A DNA stretch of 11,775 nucleotides from CAZRDB01 sp964598695 (GTDB lineage: Bacteria > Armatimonadota > Zipacnadia > UBA1398). The stretch spans positions 1 through 11,775 of the forward strand of contig CAZRDB010000159.1 in the NCBI GenBank assembly GCA_964598695.1, in the 5' to 3' direction. The notes beneath the pieces were generated by a model. It was not told the DNA's origin. It did not search any database and saw nothing but the letters and a program-made list of their open reading frames with translations. Shown here piece by piece: positions 7,094 to 11,775 of the stretch. Every line of letters begins with the position of its first letter. The stretch's first letter is position 1. A program made the position numbers and the translations under genes.

Positions 7094-7122
7094 AGATTAC
7101 ACACCCGCGCGGCACGGGTCAA
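7094..7122 (-). promoter_or_regulatory. Sigma-70-type promoter of rpsD
   Basis: TTGACC (7117-7122) and TAATCT (7094-7099) on the minus strand are separated by exactly 17 bp, close to the consensus TTGACA-17-TATAAT. Transcription would start near 7087 and give a leader of about 80 nt before rpsD. Confidence 0.8.
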
Positions 7123-7189
7123 GGCTCCATGCGCGATCCGGCGTTTCTCGGAGGGGCCGGCCCGGAGCGCGGGGAATGGAGCGACGGCC

Positions 7190-7570
7190 ATGGTACCGGA
7201 AAACCGCGCGGAGCAGGGAGCCAGAATCGAGCAGGCGGCTGCGGAGCACCTCCGGGCGGCGGGCCTCGTCGTGCTCGAGCGCAACTTCCGCGCCCCGTGC
7301 GGCGAGATCGACCTCGTGGCGCGCGAGGGCGAGACCATCGTCGTCGTGGAGGTCCGCTCCAAGCGGGCCGGGGCCGCCGTGAGCGCCGCCATGAGCATCG
7401 ACCACCGCAAGGCCCGCCACATCGCCCGCACGGCGCAAGCCTGGCTCCTGGCACGCCGGAAGACCGACCGAGCCGTCCGCTTCGACGCCGTCCTCGTCGA
7501 GACCGACGCCCGGGGCGGGATCCTCGCCCTCGAGTGGGTCCGTGACTTCTTCACCCTCGACGACCTGTAG
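7190..7570 (+). CDS. yraN: YraN family (UPF0102) nuclease-fold protein
   Basis: Small cytoplasmic protein of 126 aa, typical for UPF0102. The fold is related to Holliday-junction resolvases and other restriction-endonuclease-like enzymes; the cellular function is not settled. Visible hallmarks: an N-terminal helix EQAAAEHLRAAGLVVLERNFR, read as the family's entry segment (about 14-34), GEIDLVA (38-44) with the conserved Glu and Asp, VVVEVRSKR (51-59) supplying the Glu-x-Lys/Arg part, and RFDAVLVE near the end. GGAG about eight bases before the ATG supports the start; the frame is open for hundreds of bases upstream, but that part is antisense to rpsD. It diverges from rpsD and ends 13 bp before the convergent transporter gene. 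Confidence 0.9.
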   Translation: MVPENRAEQGARIEQAAAEHLRAAGLVVLERNFRAPCGEIDLVAREGETIVVVEVRSKRAGAAVSAAMSIDHRKARHIARTAQAWLLARRKTDRAVRFDAVLVETDARGGILALEWVRDFFTLDDL

Positions 7571-7583
7571 GCGCCGGCCGCGG

Positions 7584-8894
7584 TCAGCCGTCCTGCCGGC
7601 GCAACGCGCGCGGCTCGGGCAGCACGAGGAAGGTCGAGACGACCCCCGTGAGGCCGAGCCCGAGGCAGACGATGTAGATCGACTCCATCGAGATCAAGTC
7701 GCCGAGCGCCCCCGCGAGCATGCTGGCGAACGCGAGCGGCACGGCCGCCCCCGTGTTGAGCCCGACATAGGCGTCGCGGCGGTGGGGCGGGGCCAGGTCG
7801 AGTACGTAGTTGAGCGTCGCGATGCTCCAGCACGAACTCATCGCGTAGCCCGCGACCATCGAGCCGCCCAGCAGAAGCTGCACGGTCGCCAGCGGCGGCG
7901 TCTCCTCGCGCGCCAGCAGCGAGAGCGTGAGCGGCAGCGCCGAGTAGACGATCGCCAGCACCGCGGCGGACCGGATCGCCGCCCGGCTGCCGAGCCGGTC
8001 GCTCAGCGAGCCCCACAGGTACGGGAGGATCGCGCCCGCGATCGCCACGGGCCGCAGGAGGCCGCCCGTCTGCGCCTCGGTGAGCCCCAGCCGGCGCTGG
8101 CCGTAGATGGCGAGGAAGGGAACGCCCATCGCCGCCATGGTGAGCACGATCCGCACGAACAGGTAGATCCGCAGGGCCGGATCGCGCCGCAGCAGGCGCG
8201 TGCGCCGCGCGAAGAACATGCCCAGCGGGATCCGGCGGCTGTGGCTGGGCCCCGGGGGCTCGTAGGCGGCGATGAACAGCAGCATGGCCACGGTCTGCAT
8301 GATGGCGGCGAAGGTCACGAGCCAGGCATAGCCGCGGGATAAGGCCATGCCGTGGGCGGGCTCGAGGAACCACTTCACGAGCGAGGCGGCGCCGATCCCG
8401 AACAGGCCGGAGATCCCGAGGCGCAGGGCCCAGAACAGCCCGCGGCGGTTGGGGGGGACCGTCTTGCCCACGATGTCCATGAAGGGCAGCCAGGAGACGC
8501 CGCCGGAGCTGGTCTGAATGAAGAAGACCACGGTGACCAGCCAGAAGGTGAGTCGGGGCGCCTGGTGCGGCAGCGGGCTGAAGAGGATGCCGGCAACGGC
8601 GAAGATGCCCACGATGCGCGGGATGCACGAGGCCCGGTACCAGGGCATCTTGCGCGAGCGGCCCTCGAGGAACCACGGCGTGAACAGCGCCGGCCACATC
8701 CAGCCGACATTCACCATCGCCAGCAGCAGGCCCACGAGCGTCGTCGAGCCGACCAGCCGCTCCCCGAGCACGGAGAGGACGACCGTCGCGTCGATCAGGT
8801 ATGAGGCGGCGTTGTAGAGGGCGCCGTTGATGACGCCCAGCGTGAAGGTCCTGCGGCAGCCGCGCTCGTGCAGTGCCGCCTCGCTCGCGTCCAC
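7584..8894 (-). CDS. Major facilitator superfamily transporter (paralogue 1)
   Basis: 436-aa inner-membrane protein with about 12 hydrophobic segments, the size and layout of an MFS carrier. Substrate unknown. Distinctive conserved patches shared with the upstream gene: LGVINGAL (19-26), a TM2-3 loop EGRSRKMPWYRAS (77-89), and DIV...VP..RRGLFWALR (140-158) in the first half, and LWGSLSDRLGSRAA after the central loop, which is the MFS motif A-like repeat. The GTG at 8894 is chosen because AGGAGG lies seven bases upstream and the N-terminus then aligns with the paralogue; an ATG at 8912 has no ribosome site. It follows the other transporter by 23 bp, so the pair is probably one operon. The two could be separate carriers or act together. 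Confidence 0.88.
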   Translation of the reverse strand: MDASEAALHERGCRRTFTLGVINGALYNAASYLIDATVVLSVLGERLVGSTTLVGLLLAMVNVGWMWPALFTPWFLEGRSRKMPWYRASCIPRIVGIFAVAGILFSPLPHQAPRLTFWLVTVVFFIQTSSGGVSWLPFMDIVGKTVPPNRRGLFWALRLGISGLFGIGAASLVKWFLEPAHGMALSRGYAWLVTFAAIMQTVAMLLFIAAYEPPGPSHSRRIPLGMFFARRTRLLRRDPALRIYLFVRIVLTMAAMGVPFLAIYGQRRLGLTEAQTGGLLRPVAIAGAILPYLWGSLSDRLGSRAAIRSAAVLAIVYSALPLTLSLLAREETPPLATVQLLLGGSMVAGYAMSSCWSIATLNYVLDLAPPHRRDAYVGLNTGAAVPLAFASMLAGALGDLISMESIYIVCLGLGLTGVVSTFLVLPEPRALRRQDG

Positions 8895-8901
8895 CCGCGA
8901 T

Positions 8902-8907
8902 CCTCCT
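8902..8907 (-). promoter_or_regulatory. Consensus ribosome binding site of MFS paralogue 1
   Basis: AGGAGG on the minus strand, seven bases before the GTG at 8894. It falls inside the coding region if the ATG at 8912 were used, so it decides for the GTG. Confidence 0.75.
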
Positions 8908-8917
8908 CGCATGCGGC

Positions 8918-10222
8918 TCACGCGGCCTCGCCGCGCGCCGCGTCCTCGCGCGGCTCGGAGACCGTGCGGAGCGTCAGGGCCAGGGCGATCACCCCGAGCG
9001 CCACGCCGCCCGCGTACAGCGCGCGGAGGCTGACGACCTCGGCGATCGCTCCCGCAAGGATACTCGTGAAGGCGAGCGGGATCGCGAGGATGTTGCTGAA
9101 GCCCAGGTAGGTCTCCCGCTTGCGGGCCGGCGCCAGCTCCAGGAGGTGGTTCTGGAGCGCCGTGAAGGCGCACGTCGTCACCCCGTAGCCGGAGACGAAT
9201 GCGAGCCCCAGCGCGACCCGTGCGCCGGGACCCGGGCCGAGGCCGCAGGCCGTCAACGCGCAGGCTCCCGACAGAGCGACGAGGACCGAGCAGACGCGCA
9301 GCGCCGCCCGGCTCCCCCAACGGTCGCAGATCGCCCCCCAGACAAACGGCAGCACCACGTTGGCGGCCGTCGTGAGGATCAGAAAGCTCGCGGTGTCGCG
9401 ATCGGTCATCCCGAAGCGGCTCTTGCAGAACAGCGCGAGGAACGGGGTCCCCATCGCGCCGAGCGTCAGCACGGCCCGCACGACGGCGTAGGCCAGGAAC
9501 CGGCGGTCACGGGTGAGCAGCCGCGCCCCGCGCACGGCGTGCATCCGCGGGGTCATGCGGCGGGGCCGCGGCGCCCGCGGCTCCTCATGGGAGAACGAGA
9601 AGACCAGCACGGCGCCGCCGTGGATCACGGCGCCGATCACGAACAGCCAGGCGTGGCCCCGCGGGAACGGCAGGCCCCGGGCCGGGTCGAGCAGCGCCCG
9701 CACGAGCAGCGCGCCCCCGACCGAGAGGACGGCTCCGCCCCCCTGCCTGAGCGACCAGAAGATCCCCCGCCGATGGATCGGGACGTTCTGCGCCACGATG
9801 TCGAGGAAGGGGATCTGGGAGATCCCGCCCGCTGAGGTCATCGTGAACACCAGCAGGGCGACGAGCCAGAAGGCGAGGGCGGGGTTGGCGCCCGGGAGGG
9901 GCGAGAAGAGCACCGCCCCCACCCCGGCGAAGCTCGAGACCCGCACGACCGCCGAGGCGCGATACCACGGCAGCTTGCGCGCCTTGCCCTCGAGCAGCCA
10001 CGGCATGTAGAGCGACGGCCACCACCAGCCCACGCCGAACAGCGAGATCAGCAGCCCGACCAGCGCCTCCGAGCCCACCAAGTTGGCCGCGAGGACCGAG
10101 ACGACCACGGTCATGTCGATGAGGCCCAGCGACGCGTCGGAGAGAGCGCCGTTGACGACGCCCAACCAGAAGGAGCGGCGACGGGCGCGCTCCAGCACGC
10201 AGACGGGTTCGGTCGGACTCAC
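8918..10222 (-). CDS. Major facilitator superfamily transporter (paralogue 2)
   Basis: 434-aa, 12-segment inner-membrane carrier, substrate unknown. It aligns with the downstream transporter over its whole length: LGVVNGAL (20-27), the loop EGKARKLPWYRAS (78-90), FSPLP (106-110), PFLDIV and VP..RRGIFWSLR (138-159), then VWGAICDRWGSRAA after the central basic loop. It is therefore a tandem duplicate that has diverged well. The GTG start has GGGAGG five bases upstream. A GC-rich hairpin at 10261-10287 lies between this gene and the secreted-protein gene upstream, so the two transporters probably have their own promoter in 10223-10260, though none is recognisable. Confidence 0.88.
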   Translation of the reverse strand: MSPTEPVCVLERARRRSFWLGVVNGALSDASLGLIDMTVVVSVLAANLVGSEALVGLLISLFGVGWWWPSLYMPWLLEGKARKLPWYRASAVVRVSSFAGVGAVLFSPLPGANPALAFWLVALLVFTMTSAGGISQIPFLDIVAQNVPIHRRGIFWSLRQGGGAVLSVGGALLVRALLDPARGLPFPRGHAWLFVIGAVIHGGAVLVFSFSHEEPRAPRPRRMTPRMHAVRGARLLTRDRRFLAYAVVRAVLTLGAMGTPFLALFCKSRFGMTDRDTASFLILTTAANVVLPFVWGAICDRWGSRAALRVCSVLVALSGACALTACGLGPGPGARVALGLAFVSGYGVTTCAFTALQNHLLELAPARKRETYLGFSNILAIPLAFTSILAGAIAEVVSLRALYAGGVALGVIALALTLRTVSEPREDAARGEAA

Positions 10223-10260
10223 GCTCGCCTCCCGCGGAGGGGGTGGACCCCGAAGTGACA

Positions 10261-10287
10261 GGGCCCGGGCTGTGGTCGCCCGGGCCC
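10261..10287 (-). terminator. GC-rich hairpin terminator after the secreted-protein gene
   Basis: Perfect 10-bp stem GGGCCCGGGC/GCCCGGGCCC with a 7-base loop, 29 bp after the minus-strand stop at 10317. The following TGTCACTT has few T residues, so the mechanism may be only partly intrinsic. Confidence 0.6.
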
Positions 10288-10316
10288 CGCCTCACGGCTC
10301 TCTTGGTGATCGGCGC

Positions 10317-11225
10317 CTAGCGCACGACCACCGTGCAGCATACGACGAACGTAGGGCCGTCGTCCTCGGTGGAAACGCATTCGACCGCGATCGTCGCTCC
10401 GTCCACCGGGCCATCCTGCACGACGATCGGCGCGGCGTCGCCCTCCGTGTCCGAGGCCAGCTCCTCGTCGTCGGCGTCCGTCAGCAGCAGGTTCAGGTCC
10501 GTCGCGTTGAGGGCGCCGGCCGCGGCGAACCCGAACCGTCCCTCGTCCAGCACCAGATCGGTAAACCGGACCTCGTCGCCCGGCGCGGCCAGCCCGCCGA
10601 ACAGGCACCACTCGTTGTCGGCATCCTGCCAGACCAGGTCGGCCGTGTTGACCTCCTGGCAGATCCGCATCAGCGCCCCACACGCCTGACCGATCTGCCT
10701 CGGCGTGAACTCGAGCCCATCCTCCTCGAGCAGGATCAGCGTGCAGAAGCCGTTCTCGGCGTTGCCCGACGGGGTCATCGCGATCGTGTAGTCGCCGTCC
10801 TCCTCGGGGGTGAAGTCGGCGATGGCGGCGACGCCCGGTGCGCCGGTGTCGGTCGCGATGGCATCATCCTGCTCCGGCGCGAAGACCTCCAGCGCCATCT
10901 TCTCGCAGCCGGCGTCGCCCGCCCCCACGAAGACGTACCGACGGCCCGCCGCCAGCGAGACGCCGATGACGGCCGTGGCCTCCGGCCTCAGGTCGGCGCA
11001 GAACAGCGAGGCTCCGCTCATCAGGCCCACGCCGGCCTGCCCGGCGGCCGCCGCGGCCCCGTCGACCGCAGCGCCGAGGGAACCGACACTGCGGATCCCC
11101 GGCTCCCAGGTGAGTTCGTCGGGGGCGTCCTGCGCCCACACGGCCGGGGCGAGCAGGCTCGCACCGAGCATCACGATCCCGAGCACCAACCAGCGGAGAA
11201 CGCCGTGTACCCTCGCTCGCTTCAT
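10317..11225 (-). CDS. Secreted acidic protein with two PPC-like beta-sandwich domains
   Basis: 302-aa exported protein of unknown function. A Sec signal peptide is clear: basic MKRARVHGVLRW, a hydrophobic core (13-28) and cleavage after VWA at 31. Two copies of a domain of about 85-95 aa resemble the bacterial pre-peptidase C-terminal (PPC) fold. The first (about 84-168) reads VSLAAGRRYVFVG, then DFTPEEDGDYTIAM; the second (about 215-302) holds DLNLLLTDADDEELASD. The mature protein is rich in Asp and Glu and has nine cysteines (76, 107, 161, 182, 189, 207, 283, 296, 297), suggesting disulfides outside the cytoplasm. PPC domains often bind or assist secreted enzymes, but no catalytic domain is present. 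The ATG at 11225 is chosen because it begins the signal peptide and GGAGAGGA lies about eight bases upstream. A hairpin terminator follows. Confidence 0.8.
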   Translation of the reverse strand: MKRARVHGVLRWLVLGIVMLGASLLAPAVWAQDAPDELTWEPGIRSVGSLGAAVDGAAAAAGQAGVGLMSGASLFCADLRPEATAVIGVSLAAGRRYVFVGAGDAGCEKMALEVFAPEQDDAIATDTGAPGVAAIADFTPEEDGDYTIAMTPSGNAENGFCTLILLEEDGLEFTPRQIGQACGALMRICQEVNTADLVWQDADNEWCLFGGLAAPGDEVRFTDLVLDEGRFGFAAAGALNATDLNLLLTDADDEELASDTEGDAAPIVVQDGPVDGATIAVECVSTEDDGPTFVVCCTVVVR

Positions 11226-11365
11226 CCCGGCATCCTCTCCGATCCGACGCGCGACGCGCCGTCCTCCCGCGCCCCGGCCCGGGTCCGCCCAAGCACAGAT
11301 ACGCCGGAGGGGGGCGGCCACCTTTCGGGCCGTCCACGCTCCGGGGCGGTCGGACGGACGTGTGG

Positions 11366-11775
11366 CTAGAGCGTGAGGGTCTCGGCGTCGATACGGCCGA
11401 TCCGGGCCGTGCGGTCGGCCGTCCCGGGCGGCGCCGCCAGGGGCGCGCCCGTCTGCCCGGCCGGCCGGTTGGCGACCACGAGCACGCGGTCGGCGCCGCC
11501 CTCCGAGGGCTCGATGCGGTCGGGCGCCGCGGGGGTCCGGACCGCCGGCGGAGGCGTCCGCCGCAGCGCCGGGCCCGGTGTGCGGGGCCGCGCCGCGCGC
11601 GCGGTACGGGAGGGCGGCCGGGGGGCAGCCGCGGCCACGGTGGGCGGAATGCCCATCATGATGAGCAGCGGCGTCATCAGGAACCCGCCGCCCACGCCGA
11701 AGATGCCGTAAAGCAGCCCCACCAGGCCGCCCATGCCGAACAGGTCTTGCCGGTGTTCGTCATTCGTGCCAGTGG
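11366..11775 (-). CDS. TSUP (TauE/SafE)-type membrane segment with Pro/Ala/Arg-rich tail (N-terminus beyond window)
   Basis: 136 codons are visible; the start is probably right of base 11775, because the frame stays open and the nearest ATG (11734) has no ribosome site. Residues encoded at about 11630-11734 match the first re-entrant/helix hairpin of TauE/SafE anion permeases: YGIFGVGGGFLMTPLLIMMGIPP. In that family the segment is followed by several more helices. Here the protein instead runs into about 90 residues dominated by Pro, Ala and Arg, ending DRTARIGRIDAETLTL at a TAG. The codons of this tail keep G or C at nearly every third position, and the two other minus-strand frames show no permease sequence, so a simple frameshift does not explain the loss. 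It may be a shortened paralogue, a fusion, or the second half of a permease with an unusual tail. Transport activity is doubtful. Confidence 0.6.
   Translation of the reverse strand, partial: TGTNDEHRQDLFGMGGLVGLLYGIFGVGGGFLMTPLLIMMGIPPTVAAAAPRPPSRTARAARPRTPGPALRRTPPPAVRTPAAPDRIEPSEGGADRVLVVANRPAGQTGAPLAAPPGTADRTARIGRIDAETLTL

Noticed and set aside
7045..8697. 550-codon minus-strand open frame overlapping a transporter and yraN
   Set aside because: It is an alternative frame of the transporter gene; its translation is Arg/Pro/His-rich with no helices matching a carrier, and its C-terminal part is antisense to yraN.
11315..11332. Short hairpin CGGCC/GGCCG in the gap 11226-11365
   Set aside because: Only a 5-bp stem in very GC-rich DNA, with no T-run and no clear link to either neighbour; chance is likely.
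10083..11369. 428-codon plus-strand open frame
   Set aside because: Antisense to the secreted PPC-like protein, which has a clear signal peptide and ribosome site; the plus-strand translation is low-complexity Arg/Gly/Ala/His.

Overview
This is a very GC-rich, gene-dense bacterial chromosome segment. Third codon positions are strongly G/C-biased in all the genes accepted here. No tRNA, CRISPR array, insertion sequence or phage gene is visible. The lineage cannot be fixed from the window. The S4 protein is a zinc-free, stand-alone type that resembles the Streptomyces version, but the two paired transporters, the secreted beta-domain protein and the PgaC/PgaD pair do not look specifically actinobacterial. 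An uncultured high-GC lineage (for example Armatimonadota-like or planctomycete-like) is as plausible; this is inference only.

Left part (1-4720): an exopolysaccharide-type module. On the minus strand lie pgaC (processive family-2 glycosyltransferase, running off the left edge) and pgaD (its small membrane partner). They are translationally coupled through a GTGA overlap and together resemble the poly-beta-1,6-N-acetylglucosamine (PNAG) synthase. Diverging from them across a 240-bp intergenic region with two palindromes are a membrane-anchored pentapeptide-repeat protein and a secreted, multi-domain polysaccharide-deacetylase-like protein. The deacetylase fold is recognisable, but the metal-binding and catalytic residues appear to be replaced at every motif, so it may be a carbohydrate-binding pseudoenzyme. 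A strong hairpin terminator closes this unit.

Middle part (4721-7570): metabolic and core genes. A full-length xylulokinase gene (xylB) is insulated by terminators on both sides; the downstream one is a perfect 14-bp stem shared with the convergent rpsD gene. rpsD (ribosomal protein S4, no zinc cysteines) has a clear sigma-70-type promoter and a leader hairpin next to its ribosome binding site. yraN (UPF0102 nuclease-fold protein) diverges from rpsD.

Right part (7584-11775), all on the minus strand: a tandem pair of paralogous major facilitator superfamily transporters, a secreted cysteine-containing protein with two pre-peptidase C-terminal-like beta domains, and at the right edge a protein with a TauE/SafE-type (TSUP) membrane segment that breaks off into a Pro/Ala/Arg-rich tail.

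The most interesting point is the combination of a PNAG-synthase-like pair with a divergently encoded deacetylase-fold protein that has lost its catalytic residues, plus a pentapeptide-repeat membrane protein.
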